Source: Collimonas arenae | GTDB lineage: Bacteria; Pseudomonadota; Gammaproteobacteria; Burkholderiales; Burkholderiaceae_D | Length of the DNA: 64,000 bases | Reading direction: 5' to 3' | Assembly (NCBI RefSeq): GCF_001584165.1 | Contig: NZ_CP013233.1 | Span: forward strand, 4,224,620 to 4,288,619 | Part shown: positions 39,026 to 48,626 of the stretch, in pieces | Position numbering within the stretch: the stretch's first letter is position 1 | Layout of the letters: the number at the start of each line of letters is the position of its first letter | Notes under the pieces: generated by a model | Told to the model about the DNA's origin: nothing | Database searches by the model: none | What the model saw: only the letters and a program-made list of their open reading frames with translations | Position numbers and translations under genes: made by a program

Positions 39026-39721
39026 TCAACGCAGCCGATGCAAATTCCTTGCCAGCTTCCGGACGGATTTTACTTTGACATCGACGTAGCCGGGGCGCTT
39101 TATCACATCCCGATTGTCCCCCAGGTACTGCGTCACCCATGCCGTGCGCATGCCGACCCATTTGGCGGCCTTCAGCGTAGCGATCGTATCCTCTACCAGA
39201 ATGCAGCGCCCTGCCGCCACCCGCTCCCGCGCAATCAGTTGCCGCAGCATGTGACGCGACGGTTTCGGCCGCAGTTGCCGGTGCACGTGCATCGACTCGA
39301 TCGAGATATGCTTGCCGAAATGCCGCTGCAAGCGCAAATGCCGCATCACATCGCTCGAATAACGGTGCGGCGCATTGGTCAGCAATATCTTGCGGCCTGG
39401 CAGCCGCTTCAACAAATTGATCAGGCCGCGTTCGGCCCGAATCATACTCAACAAATCGTCGAAATGATGCGCTTCCCGCAAAAAATCCTCTGGCCGCACC
39501 TGGTGATGCTTGACCAGGCCCAGCAAAGTCGCGCCATAACGCCGCCAGTAGGTCTCCCTGGTAGCATCTACCGTGGCGGCGTCGGCATTGACGCCATCGC
39601 GGCCCAACGTGCGCGCCATGAATGCATTCATATTGTCATGAATCGCCGGAAAAATCGCGTGCGATGCATCATGCAGCGTGTTGTCCAGATCGAACAGCCA
39701 GAGCGCTGTAGTATTCGTCAT
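39026..39721 (-). CDS. HAD-family pyrimidine 5'-nucleotidase
   Basis: The 231-residue HAD hydrolase of the SDT1/YjjG-like group has motif I WLFDLDNTLHD (Asp nucleophile), motif II LTNAP, a motif III Lys and motif IV LVEDTIATL. It probably dephosphorylates pyrimidine nucleotides in the cytoplasm. ATG 39721 is chosen because it gives MTNTTALWLFDLDNT. Co-orientation with slmA is conserved. Confidence 0.87.
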   Translation of the reverse strand: MTNTTALWLFDLDNTLHDASHAIFPAIHDNMNAFMARTLGRDGVNADAATVDATRETYWRRYGATLLGLVKHHQVRPEDFLREAHHFDDLLSMIRAERGLINLLKRLPGRKILLTNAPHRYSSDVMRHLRLQRHFGKHISIESMHVHRQLRPKPSRHMLRQLIARERVAAGRCILVEDTIATLKAAKWVGMRTAWVTQYLGDNRDVIKRPGYVDVKVKSVRKLARNLHRLR

Positions 39722-39777
39722 TCGTTTGTGAGCCACTGTTTTGCCGGAAACGGAGAATCGTTGATCAAGGGGGAAAT

Positions 39778-40788
39778 GTGTTTCGTCAGATTATAGTGAT
39801 ATTGGGCTTAAGCGCCGCATTACTCAACAGGCTGTCCCACTCGGCGCGGAACCGCGGGTTGGGACGACTGATGCTGCCGCTGGGCCTGGGTGCCTTGCTG
39901 GTCGCGGCAGCCCCGGCCGGCGCCAACGACGCTGCCGTGCCAGGAAAGCCGACGACGACAACCAGCCGCCAAGGCGGCGCGCTGTTCAAGATCCAGCGCG
40001 CCGGTCACAGCGCCTACGTGTTCGGCACCATCCACGTCGGCCGCGCCGATTTTTATCCGCTCGATGGCAAGGTCTTGCAAGCCCTACAACATTCGTCGTG
40101 TATCGCGCTGGAAATCGATCCGAACAATGCCCAGGCGCTGGCTCCGCTCATGGCCAAGTATGGCGTCTATGCCGATGGCAAACCACATCAGAAAGACCTG
40201 CCGGCCGCGCTGCAAAAGGATCTTGGCGCCTTGTTGGAAAAGTACGGCGTGACGCCGGCCAGCGTCGCCAACTTGAAGCCGTGGCTGCTGGCTACAGTGC
40301 TCGGCATCAGCGAATACACCAGCCAAGGTTATCTACCGCAATACGGCGTCGACACCAACCTTGCGAATTTCGCAAAAAGCAGCAACAAGCGCCTGGTTGA
40401 ACTGGAAACGCCGGAACAACAATTGTCGTTGCTGGGCAGCCTGTCGGACAGCGAGCAAATCCAGTTCCTGCAGGACAGCGTCGACGAGATTCAGGACCCG
40501 GTCAAGGCGCAGCGCTCGCTGCAACTGATAACCCTGTGGCGCAACGGCGACACCGACGGCCTGGCGGCGATGCTGGCTGAGATGACCGGCGAAGACACGT
40601 TTACCGGCCGCTTCGTGCAACGCGCATTGCTCGATGGCAGGAATCCCGGCCTGGCGGACGGCATTGACAAGCTGACCAACGCCTCGCCCGATGCCTTCGT
40701 CGGCGTCGGTATGCTGCATCTGGTTGGCGCCAATAGCGTGCTGACGCTGCTCCAACAGCGCGGCTATACGGTACAGCGGGTTTACTAG
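39778..40788 (+). CDS. TraB/GumN family protein
   Basis: The product has 336 residues from GTG 39778, which has AAGGGGGAA just upstream; a later ATG at 39871 would begin directly at a signal peptide (MLPLGLGALLVAAAPAGA). The TraB/GumN domain (about 65-330) has YVFGTIHVGRADFYPL and FVGVGMLHLVGANSVLTLL with the paired GTIH/GxxH motifs of a tiki-like metalloprotease fold. Activity is unproven in bacteria. It is divergent from the HAD gene. Confidence 0.8.
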   Translation: MFRQIIVILGLSAALLNRLSHSARNRGLGRLMLPLGLGALLVAAAPAGANDAAVPGKPTTTTSRQGGALFKIQRAGHSAYVFGTIHVGRADFYPLDGKVLQALQHSSCIALEIDPNNAQALAPLMAKYGVYADGKPHQKDLPAALQKDLGALLEKYGVTPASVANLKPWLLATVLGISEYTSQGYLPQYGVDTNLANFAKSSNKRLVELETPEQQLSLLGSLSDSEQIQFLQDSVDEIQDPVKAQRSLQLITLWRNGDTDGLAAMLAEMTGEDTFTGRFVQRALLDGRNPGLADGIDKLTNASPDAFVGVGMLHLVGANSVLTLLQQRGYTVQRVY

Positions 40789-40906
40789 GGCTCATCTGCG
40801 GCGTTTTCCGCTTATCTCGCAAATCTTTGATCGAAGTCAACGTCTGGCCTTTGCAAATCTTCTAAGATCGGCCGGCGTCTCTCTCTTCATTATCAAAGGT
40901 TTGTCC

Positions 40907-41995
40907 ATGATTTCGTCCCACTTGCCCGATCCGGTGCCGCCGTCGGCACCCATGCCGCATCGCAAGGTGATCCGCTCCTGGCTGCTGCCCGTCGCACAAC
41001 GCAACACCGGTCGCGCACTGGCCCTGGTGTTACTCGACCTGGCCCTGTTCGCGCTGGCGATCAGCGCCACTGTGTGGCTGCACAATGCCGCGGCAAAATT
41101 ATTTTTCGGCTGCGTCGCAGGTTTCGTCATCGGTCGCCTGTTCATTCTCGGCCACGATGCCTGCCATCAAAGTTTCACGCCGCACCGGCGCCTCAACCGC
41201 TGGCTCGGGCGCCTGGTGTTCCTGCCGTCGCTGACGCCGTACAGCTTGTGGGATGTCGGCCATAACGTGGTGCACCACGGCTACACCAACCTGAAGGGTT
41301 TCGACTTCGTCTGGCATCCGCTCTCGCTGGAGGAGTTCCAGGCGCTGCCGCGCTGGCGCCAGTGGCTGGAGCGCATCTATCGCAGCGGCTGGGGCCCGTG
41401 GCTGTACTATCTGGTTGAAATGTGGTGGCAGCGCATGTACTTCCCGAGCCGCAAGACCATGCCGACGCGACGTTCGGTATTCATCTGGGACGGCATACTG
41501 GTAACCGTGGCGGCGCTGCTCTGGATCGCCGCACTGAGCGCCGCTGCACTGGCTACCGGGCAGGCGCTCTGGCTGACCTTGCTGGCCGGCTTTGTGGTGC
41601 CGTTCCTGTTCTGGAACGCAATGATCGGCTTCGTCGTGTATGTCCATCACACCCACACCGGCGTTGCCTGGTATGACCAGAAAACCGTCTGGGCCGCAGC
41701 GCAGCCATTTGTCTCGACCACAGTGCACCTGACCTTCCGCTATCGCATCGGCGCGCTGCTGCATCACATCATGGAACACACCGCGCATCACGTCGACATG
41801 AGCATCCCGCTGTATCGCTTGCAGGAAGCACAGCAGATCCTTGAAACCATGTTGCCGCTGCGAATCGTGATCCAGAAATTCTCGTGGCGCTGGTATTTCG
41901 ATACGGCGCGGCGCTGCAAACTCTACGATTTCCGCCGGCGCTGCTGGACCGATTTCTCTGGCATACCGACCAGCGCAGCGACAATTGTCGCTTGA
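40907..41995 (+). CDS. Fatty acid desaturase
   Basis: The 362-residue integral membrane di-iron desaturase has His boxes HDACH, HNVVHH and HTAHH, plus four to six membrane helices. It introduces a double bond in acyl chains of membrane lipids; regiospecificity (delta-9 or delta-12) cannot be read directly. ATG 40907 is preferred over TTG 40901. It lies upstream of fnr on the same strand but is separated by 90 bases. Confidence 0.88.
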   Translation: MISSHLPDPVPPSAPMPHRKVIRSWLLPVAQRNTGRALALVLLDLALFALAISATVWLHNAAAKLFFGCVAGFVIGRLFILGHDACHQSFTPHRRLNRWLGRLVFLPSLTPYSLWDVGHNVVHHGYTNLKGFDFVWHPLSLEEFQALPRWRQWLERIYRSGWGPWLYYLVEMWWQRMYFPSRKTMPTRRSVFIWDGILVTVAALLWIAALSAAALATGQALWLTLLAGFVVPFLFWNAMIGFVVYVHHTHTGVAWYDQKTVWAAAQPFVSTTVHLTFRYRIGALLHHIMEHTAHHVDMSIPLYRLQEAQQILETMLPLRIVIQKFSWRWYFDTARRCKLYDFRRRCWTDFSGIPTSAATIVA

Positions 41996-42085
41996 TTTGG
42001 CCCGATAGCGGCAATTCATTGGTGCGTGGCGGTAGAATAGCGTGTCGTGGCATGTGCAACGCCACGCCTTCTATCGGACCGCGCC

Positions 42086-42838
42086 ATGAATCAACCGTCA
42101 CTCTGTACAGCGCCGCTGCTGGACATTTCCGCCTTACGCAGCAGCTGCTCCTCGTGCAGCATGCACCAGCTTTGCCTGCCGATGGGGCTGGAAGAAGCCG
42201 ATATGCAACGTCTCGACCGCATTATCGGCCGCCGCCGCGTGCGGCGCGACGACACCTTGTATCGGATCGGTGACAAGTTCAGCTCACTGTATGCGGTACG
42301 GGTAGGACAATTCAAGACCTACCAGGCCAACCCAGATGGCGCGCAACAGATCACAGGCTTTCAGATGAGCGGCGAGCTGCTCGGCATGGATGCCATCAGC
42401 ACCGACACCCATCAATGCGATGCAGTGGCGTTGGAAGATAGCGAAGTATGCGAAATTCCATTCTCCCGCCTGGAAGAATTGTTCAGCGACATCCCGACAC
42501 TGCTGCGTCATTTCCATCGCATCATGAGCAAGGAAATCACGCGCGAGCAAAGCGTCATCCTGTTGCTCGGCAATATGCGTGCCGAACAACGTTTTGCGGC
42601 TTTTCTGGTGAACCTGTCGGCACGTTATGCCGCGCGCGGCTACTCTCCGACCAATTTTCAATTGCGCATGACGCGCGAAGACATTGGCAACTATCTCGGA
42701 TTAACCATCGAAAGCATCAGTCGCATGCTTTCCAAGCTGAAGAAAGACGGCATGCTGAAGGTCAGCAACCGCGATATCGAATTGGTCGATCTGGCAGCCC
42801 TCAAAATAGTAGCGACCGGCGCCGAGGTCTGCAACTGA
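42086..42838 (+). CDS. fnr: Oxygen-sensing transcription regulator Fnr/Anr
   Basis: FNR is a [4Fe-4S] global regulator of anaerobic metabolism. The 250-residue product from ATG 42086 has C21, C24, C30 and C111, spaced as in FNR, a cyclic-nucleotide-like fold (about 40-150), the dimer helix and an HTH with ESISR, the residues that read TTGAT. It converges on hemN with 12 bases between stops, and an FNR box sits before hemN, so hemN is a likely target. Confidence 0.95.
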   Translation: MNQPSLCTAPLLDISALRSSCSSCSMHQLCLPMGLEEADMQRLDRIIGRRRVRRDDTLYRIGDKFSSLYAVRVGQFKTYQANPDGAQQITGFQMSGELLGMDAISTDTHQCDAVALEDSEVCEIPFSRLEELFSDIPTLLRHFHRIMSKEITREQSVILLLGNMRAEQRFAAFLVNLSARYAARGYSPTNFQLRMTREDIGNYLGLTIESISRMLSKLKKDGMLKVSNRDIELVDLAALKIVATGAEVCN

Positions 42839-42850
42839 TCCAGCCCCGCA

Positions 42851-44269
42851 TCAAATGGTTTTCGAATAGCGCAACGGAGATTTTTCCGGATCAAGATAGC
42901 GGTCGAATACCATGCAGATATTGCGGATCAGCAGGCGCCCTTTCATAGTGACGGTAATCCATTCGTCATCCAGATTGAGCAAGCCGTCCGCGGCCAGCAG
43001 TTCCAGCTGCGCCAGTTCGCTGGCGAAATACTCGGAGAATTTGATCGGATGCGCTATCTCGATCGATGCCAGCGACAGCTCGAAGTGACACATCAGGTGC
43101 TGGATGATTAGACGCCGCAGCAAATCATCCATGCTCAGCTTGATGCCGCGCGCAATCGGCAACTCATGCCGATCGAGACGCTGGTAATAAGCCTCCAGCG
43201 TCTTCTCGTTCTGGCTGTAGCTGGCGCCGACCGCACTGATGGCAGATACGCCGCAGGCGACCAGATCGGCCTCGGCATGCGTCGAATATCCCTGGAAATT
43301 GCGGTGCAGGCGACCCTGACGCTGGGCAATCGCCAGGTCGTCATCCGGTTTGGCGAAATGATCCATACCGATGTAGACATAACCGGCATCGGTCAGGCGC
43401 TTGATGCACAGGAACAGCATGTCGATCTTGGCATCCGGGGTCGGCAGCTCACTCTCGGCAATGCGGCGTTGTGGCTTGAAAATATGCGGCATGTGCGCGT
43501 AATTGTAGATCGCGATGCGATCCGGCGATGCGGCAATTACCTTGTTCAGCGTTTGCGACATCGAGATTACATTCTGCCGCGGCAATCCGTAGATCAGGTC
43601 GATGCTAACTGACCGAAAACCTGCATAACGTGCGGCATCGATTATCTTCAACGTATCTTCTTCAGGCTGGATGCGATTGACTGCCTGCTGCACCGCCGGA
43701 TCGAAATCCTGCACGCCCAGACTGATCCGATTGAAGCCTTGCCGCCGCAAAGTGACGATGCGAGCCGGCGTCACCGTACGCGGATCGATCTCGATCGAGT
43801 ATTCGCCCTGTTCGTCCGCTGCGAACTCGAAGTTGCGATGCAGGTGCGCCATCAGTCCATCCATCTGATCGTCACTCAGAAAGGTTGGCGTGCCGCCGCC
43901 GAAATGCAACTGCTCTACCTGATTCATCCCTTCGAACAAGGCCGCTTGCATCGATATCTCGCGCTGCAGATATGTCAGATAGAGAGCCGCCTTGGCGGTA
44001 TTCTTGCTAACCACTTTGTTGCAAGCGCAGTAATAGCAGATGGTGTTGCAGAACGGGATGTGCAGGTAGAGCGACAGAGCATGGCGCGCCCCCATGTCGC
44101 GCCGACGCGCAACCGCATGCTGATAATCATCGGCCGTGAACGCCTCTGAAAACCGGTCAGCCGTTGGATAGGAGGTGTAGCGCGGCCCAAGCTGATTAAG
44201 CTTGCGCAACAGCGCGGCGTCGAAAGCAACAGCTGCAACGGCAGGCGTCGATTCATTGGAAATCTGCAT
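42851..44269 (-). CDS. hemN: Oxygen-independent coproporphyrinogen III oxidase HemN
   Basis: HemN is a radical-SAM enzyme that decarboxylates coproporphyrinogen III in anaerobic heme synthesis. The 472-residue product (ATG 44269; MQISNESTPAV) has the CxxxCxxC cluster motif CNTICYYC followed by C in ACN, GGGTPTFLS, and the HemN C-terminal domain. Longer in-frame starts lack homology. An FNR box lies 88 bases upstream. Confidence 0.95.
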   Translation of the reverse strand: MQISNESTPAVAAVAFDAALLRKLNQLGPRYTSYPTADRFSEAFTADDYQHAVARRRDMGARHALSLYLHIPFCNTICYYCACNKVVSKNTAKAALYLTYLQREISMQAALFEGMNQVEQLHFGGGTPTFLSDDQMDGLMAHLHRNFEFAADEQGEYSIEIDPRTVTPARIVTLRRQGFNRISLGVQDFDPAVQQAVNRIQPEEDTLKIIDAARYAGFRSVSIDLIYGLPRQNVISMSQTLNKVIAASPDRIAIYNYAHMPHIFKPQRRIAESELPTPDAKIDMLFLCIKRLTDAGYVYIGMDHFAKPDDDLAIAQRQGRLHRNFQGYSTHAEADLVACGVSAISAVGASYSQNEKTLEAYYQRLDRHELPIARGIKLSMDDLLRRLIIQHLMCHFELSLASIEIAHPIKFSEYFASELAQLELLAADGLLNLDDEWITVTMKGRLLIRNICMVFDRYLDPEKSPLRYSKTI

Positions 44270-44356
44270 GTACAAGCTCCGGCAATTGGATGCGTCAGCA
44301 ACTTGCACTGACCACATCGACCAGACCAAGCGTATCCTGCGCAGGTGGCGAGCGCT

Positions 44357-44370
44357 TTGACATAGATCAA
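44357..44370 (-). promoter_or_regulatory. FNR/Anr binding site upstream of hemN
   Basis: On the plus strand the 14-mer is TTGACATAGATCAA; its complement TTGATCTATGTCAA matches the consensus TTGAT-N4-ATCAA in 9 of 10 positions. It lies between the divergent hemN and mnmC genes, near the centre of the region, and the fnr gene is adjacent to hemN. Confidence 0.8.
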
Positions 44371-44461
44371 CTTGACGCGGCTCTTGCCAATGCTGCATAT
44401 GGGTATTGCGCGCCGATACTGCATATAATCCGGTCTTATCCACTTACCATGCTGTCACTCC

Positions 44462-46261
44462 ATGCCTTCAACCCACAACGCGACCGCATTGTCAGATCTC
44501 CGCCGTCGCTGGAACGGACGGCAGCGTTTCGTATTGCTGGATAACGAATTTGGCGACGGTGCGCATTTTCTTGCCGCCTGGCAGGCCTGGCGCGATGATC
44601 CTCAACGGCCGCGTCGGCTGAATTACCTGGCGTTGGCGCCGCACATGCCAACAGTGCAGGATGTGCAACGAACCTGCAACCGGCAACCTGCATGGCAAAC
44701 GCTGTCGACCGAACTGTGCGCCTCATGGCCCGCAGCGCTCCCGGGATTTCATCGCCTGCTTCTGGAACGAGAACAGGTGGTTCTGACGCTGATGTGCGGC
44801 GACAGCGCCACCTGTTTGCGGCAAATTGCAGCTAGCGTTGATGCTTTCTACCTGCATGGGTGCAACTGGCAGGACTGGTCGCTGCCGACGCTCGGCACAC
44901 TGGGTAAACTGGCCGGCAAACATGCCGGTCTCACACTTCCGGCCGTTGACGAAGCACGGCGCAAGAGACTTGAACAAAGCGGCTTCGCATTCGGCAACGA
45001 TGCACCTGATGCCGATGGCATGCTGCATGCGGAGTTTGCACCGCGCTTCACCGCACGCGTACCTCTTGCAGCCGCGCGACCGGACGGCGAGCGCCACGCA
45101 ATCGTCATCGGCGCCGGGCTGGCCGGCAGCGCCGCCTGCCAGCGCCTGGCGCGACGCGGCTGGCGCGTCACACTGCTGGAAAGCCACGCAGCGCCGGCGC
45201 AGGAAGCGTCGGGCAACAGCGCCGGCATTTTCATGCCGCTGCTGTCGCGCGACGACAACCCAAGCTCGCGTCTGAGCCGCAACGCCTACCAGTTTGCGCA
45301 ACAAGTGTGGCGCAATCTCGGCGGCATCGGCCAGGCGTTCAGCGGCGCCACCTGTGGCGTCCTGCAAATTGCCCGCGACGATACGCATGCCGAAGCACAA
45401 CGCCAATTGGCCGCGCACTGGCGCTATCCTGCCAAATTTGCCGAATGGATCGAGCAAACCGCGGCATCGCGCCTTGCCGGTTGCCGAGTCAGCGCCGGCG
45501 GCTGGCACTTCCGCGCCGCCGGCTGGGTGCAGCCGGGTAGCCTGTGCCAAGCCATGCTGGAAGATTGCGGCACCGCGCTGCAATCTCATTTTGGACAACG
45601 CGCGGCCAGCCTTGAACGCATCGACGAGGAATGGCTGGTGCGCGATTCACACGGCGCGAAGATTGCCAGCGCGCCGGTAGTCATCCTGGCCAACGCCTGC
45701 GGCGCATTGGATTTCCCGCAGGCGCAAGACCTGCCGTTGACAGCCATCCGCGGGCAGATTACCCATCTCGACACGGCCAGCGTGCCTGCCATCGCTCCGG
45801 TACTGTGCGGCGAAGCCTACCTGACGCCGGCCTATGCCGGTATCTGCAGCAGCGGCGCGTCGTACGATGAGGATGATCAACCGACGCTGCGGCAAACCAG
45901 CCAGGACGATAACCTGACGCGCCTGGCAAGAATGTTGCCGGACTGGCGTCAAGAAAATTTGCCATTGCGTGGACGAGTCGGCTTTCGCTGCGTGGCGAGC
46001 GATCGTTTGCCGTTGGTGGGTGCGTTGCCGGACAGCGGCGCGGCAAGCCCTGTGCGCGAACCAAAACTACACGACTTGCCACGCCTACACGGACTCTATG
46101 GTCTGCTCGGCTACGCCTCGCGTGGCCTGATCTGGGCGCCGCTGGCAGCGGAAATATTGGCGGCGCAACTGGACGGCGAACCGCTACCGCTGGAAAGCGA
46201 ACTGGCGGCAGCACTTGATCCGGCGCGGTTTTTACTCAAAAAACAACGTCGCACCGAATAA
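44462..46261 (+). CDS. mnmC: MnmC-like bifunctional tRNA modification protein with degraded methyltransferase domain
   Basis: MnmC completes mnm5s2U34 in tRNA; its FAD half removes the carboxymethyl group and its methyltransferase half adds the methyl. In this 599-residue protein the FAD oxidase (about 215-595) is intact (AIVIGAGLAGSAACQRLARRG, ASGNSAGIFMP, GYASRGLIWAPL). The N-terminal half keeps the scaffold, but the usual ETGFGxGxNF SAM site reads DNEFGDGAHF, the catalytic LDGFAPAKNPDxW reads LHGCNWQDW, and about 35 N-terminal residues are absent. The methyltransferase activity is probably lost. Alternatively an upstream frameshift hides part of the N-terminus. Confidence 0.85.
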   Translation: MPSTHNATALSDLRRRWNGRQRFVLLDNEFGDGAHFLAAWQAWRDDPQRPRRLNYLALAPHMPTVQDVQRTCNRQPAWQTLSTELCASWPAALPGFHRLLLEREQVVLTLMCGDSATCLRQIAASVDAFYLHGCNWQDWSLPTLGTLGKLAGKHAGLTLPAVDEARRKRLEQSGFAFGNDAPDADGMLHAEFAPRFTARVPLAAARPDGERHAIVIGAGLAGSAACQRLARRGWRVTLLESHAAPAQEASGNSAGIFMPLLSRDDNPSSRLSRNAYQFAQQVWRNLGGIGQAFSGATCGVLQIARDDTHAEAQRQLAAHWRYPAKFAEWIEQTAASRLAGCRVSAGGWHFRAAGWVQPGSLCQAMLEDCGTALQSHFGQRAASLERIDEEWLVRDSHGAKIASAPVVILANACGALDFPQAQDLPLTAIRGQITHLDTASVPAIAPVLCGEAYLTPAYAGICSSGASYDEDDQPTLRQTSQDDNLTRLARMLPDWRQENLPLRGRVGFRCVASDRLPLVGALPDSGAASPVREPKLHDLPRLHGLYGLLGYASRGLIWAPLAAEILAAQLDGEPLPLESELAAALDPARFLLKKQRRTE

Positions 46262-46273
46262 CGCCGCATGAAA

Positions 46274-46295
46274 AAAGGCGCCCACAGGCGCCTTT
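46274..46295. terminator. Bidirectional terminator between mnmC and the WXXGXW gene
   Basis: A perfect AAAGGCGCC / GGCGCCTTT stem with CACA loop has A runs on the left, giving T runs for the minus strand. It serves the converging mnmC and minus-strand gene. Confidence 0.75.
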
Positions 46296-46325
46296 CGCAT
46301 CAGATCAAGCGGCTTAGTAACCGGC

Positions 46326-46643
46326 TTAACGAGCCCACTGATTCGGCCTGAACCGCCAATCGCCGCGCGGACCACGCTCCCAGCGTGGTGGCACATAGCG
46401 GTAACCCGGCCGCGCCCTGATCCACGAACCGCTCATCCACACATGCCGACGGCCATCCCAGCGCCAATAACCCGGCGCCCAGACAAAACCGCGACGTGGC
46501 GGCGGCACCACTTCATAGCGTGGTGGAGGTGGTTGGCCGATACGGACACTCACATAGGCCTGCGCCTGCGCAGGGCTCATTGGCGCCATCAATCCTGCGC
46601 CCAAGGTCAGCAAGCTGATGCACAAAATGGATTTGATTTTCAT
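46326..46643 (-). CDS. Exported YXWGXW/WXXGXW-repeat protein
   Basis: The 105-residue product has a signal peptide (1-27, ending AQA) and a Pro/Arg/Trp-rich mature part with repeats such as FVWAPGYWRW, HVWMSGSWI and RYVPPRWERG. These short repeats occur in small periplasmic or surface proteins of unknown function in Burkholderiales. Monocistronic, with GGAGG before the start. Confidence 0.75.
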   Translation of the reverse strand: MKIKSILCISLLTLGAGLMAPMSPAQAQAYVSVRIGQPPPPRYEVVPPPRRGFVWAPGYWRWDGRRHVWMSGSWIRARPGYRYVPPRWERGPRGDWRFRPNQWAR

Positions 46644-46911
46644 CGACCACCTCCTGATTCGTTTAAAAACATCGAGCGACGATTAAATATAGGTCATAAA
46701 TATGCAGGCACTTGTAATTTTGTGTTTCCAAAAGATACAGACTCCAGCCGCTCCTGAATCGCCCGCAGGGCTGCCACGGCGCCGCCCCTAAGGTAAAATG
46801 GCGCTCTGCCGGACGGCATTGTCGTTTTACAAAATAATTGTGGGGCAACGCAGCAAAGTTGCCGCAGTGCGACGCCAGACCCGAAACCCCACCTGACTTC
46901 CCGGAATACCC

Positions 46912-48531
46912 ATGTTGCGATTGAATGAAGTACAACTCCCCCTCGACCACCCGGAAGACGCGCTACACAGCGCGATCCTGGAACGCCTGGGAATCGGCGC
47001 CGAAGCCATGCTTGGTTACACGATTTTCCGCCGTAGCTACGATGCGCGCAAAAAATCCGCGGTCATCCTGACCTACACCGTGGATGTCGAGTTGAAGGAT
47101 GAAGCCGAAGTCCTCAAACGCCTGGCGCGCGACCGCACCGTGATGCCGACGCCGGATACCAATTACCACTTCGTGGCGCAAGCGCCGAGCCAGTTGAAAT
47201 CGCGTCCGGTGGTGATCGGCACCGGCCCTTGCGGCCTGTTTGCCGGCCTGATCCTGGCGCAGATGGGTTTCAATCCGATTATCCTGGAACGCGGCAAAGC
47301 GGTGCGGGAACGTACCAAGGACACCTGGGGTTTGTGGCGCAAACGGGAGCTGCAACCGGAATCGAACGTCCAGTTCGGCGAGGGTGGCGCCGGCACTTTT
47401 TCCGACGGCAAGCTGTGGACCCAGATCAAGGATCCCAAGCATTACGGCCGCAAGGTGCTGACTGAATTCGTCAAGGCCGATGCGCCCGAAGAAATCATGT
47501 ACGTCAGCAAACCGCACATCGGCACTTTCCGGCTGGTCAAGATGGTCGAGCAGATGCGCGCTACCATCGAAGCGTTGGGCGGCGAATTCCGCTTCCAGCA
47601 AAAGGTGGAAGACATCACCATCAAGTCCGAAAACGGCCAGGGCCAGGTACAGGCCGTGGTGCTGGCCAGCGGCGAGACCATCGTTACCGACCATGTGGTG
47701 CTGGCGATCGGTCACAGCGCCCGCGACACCTTCCAGATGCTGTACGACCGCGGCGTCTACATCGAAGCCAAACCGTTCTCGCTGGGCTTCCGCATCGAGC
47801 ATCCGCAATCACTGATCGACCGCTGCCGCTTCGGCCCCAGCGCCGGCAATCCTATCCTCGGCGCGGCTGACTACAAGCTGGTGCATCATGCCGAAAATGG
47901 CCGTGCGGTTTACAGCTTCTGCATGTGCCCGGGCGGCACTGTAGTCGCAGCCACATCGGAGCCGGGCCGCGTCGTTACCAACGGCATGAGCCAGTATTCG
48001 CGCAACGAACGTAATGCCAATAGCGGCATCGTGGTCGGCATCACGCCGGCCGACTATCCCGGCCATCCGCTGGCCGGCATCGCCTTCCAGCGCGAGTGGG
48101 AATCGCGCGCCTTCGAACTGGGCGGCGGCACTTACGACGCTCCCGGCCAGCTGGTCGGCGACTTCCTCGCAGGCCGTCCATCGACTACGCTCGGCTCGGT
48201 GATCCCATCCTACAAACCCGGCGTGCACCTGGGCGATCTCAGCACCGCGCTGCCGGACTACGCTATTACCGCCATGCGTGAAGCATTGCCGGCATTCGAC
48301 AAACAAATTCGCGGCTTCGCGATGGCCGATGCGGTGCTGACCGGCGTTGAAACCCGCACTTCGTCACCGATCCGCATCAAACGTCACGACGACAATCTGC
48401 AAAGCCTGAACACTACTGGCCTGTTTCCGGCCGGCGAAGGTGCCGGTTATGCGGGAGGCATCATGTCGGCGGCGATTGACGGCATCCGGGTGGCGGAAGC
48501 GGTGGCGCTGAGCATACTGGGGAAAAATTAA
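46912..48531 (+). CDS. FAD-dependent NAD(P)-type oxidoreductase (COG2509)
   Basis: A 539-residue flavoprotein of the COG2509 family. An N-terminal domain (about 1-90) precedes the FAD-binding motif VVIGTGPCGLFAGLILAQMG (about 99-118), then GEGGAGTFSDGKL and the C-terminal AGEGAGYAGGIMSAAIDG that closes the FAD site. Substrate unknown. It is transcribed alone and followed by a strong terminator. Confidence 0.8.
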   Translation: MLRLNEVQLPLDHPEDALHSAILERLGIGAEAMLGYTIFRRSYDARKKSAVILTYTVDVELKDEAEVLKRLARDRTVMPTPDTNYHFVAQAPSQLKSRPVVIGTGPCGLFAGLILAQMGFNPIILERGKAVRERTKDTWGLWRKRELQPESNVQFGEGGAGTFSDGKLWTQIKDPKHYGRKVLTEFVKADAPEEIMYVSKPHIGTFRLVKMVEQMRATIEALGGEFRFQQKVEDITIKSENGQGQVQAVVLASGETIVTDHVVLAIGHSARDTFQMLYDRGVYIEAKPFSLGFRIEHPQSLIDRCRFGPSAGNPILGAADYKLVHHAENGRAVYSFCMCPGGTVVAATSEPGRVVTNGMSQYSRNERNANSGIVVGITPADYPGHPLAGIAFQREWESRAFELGGGTYDAPGQLVGDFLAGRPSTTLGSVIPSYKPGVHLGDLSTALPDYAITAMREALPAFDKQIRGFAMADAVLTGVETRTSSPIRIKRHDDNLQSLNTTGLFPAGEGAGYAGGIMSAAIDGIRVAEAVALSILGKN

Positions 48532-48565
48532 ACGGTCGGATTTGGATTTTTCGATTCTTTGCCGC

Positions 48566-48601
48566 AAAAAAATACGCCAGTTCAAGCTGGCGTATTTTTT
48601 T
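48566..48601. terminator. Bidirectional terminator after the FAD oxidoreductase gene
   Basis: Arms AAAAAAATACGCCAG and CTGGCGTATTTTTTT form a 15-bp perfect stem with a 6-base loop. The A/T ends serve both strands, between converging genes. Confidence 0.9.
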
Positions 48602-48626
48602 GGAAAATCCTATCTACGACGAACGA

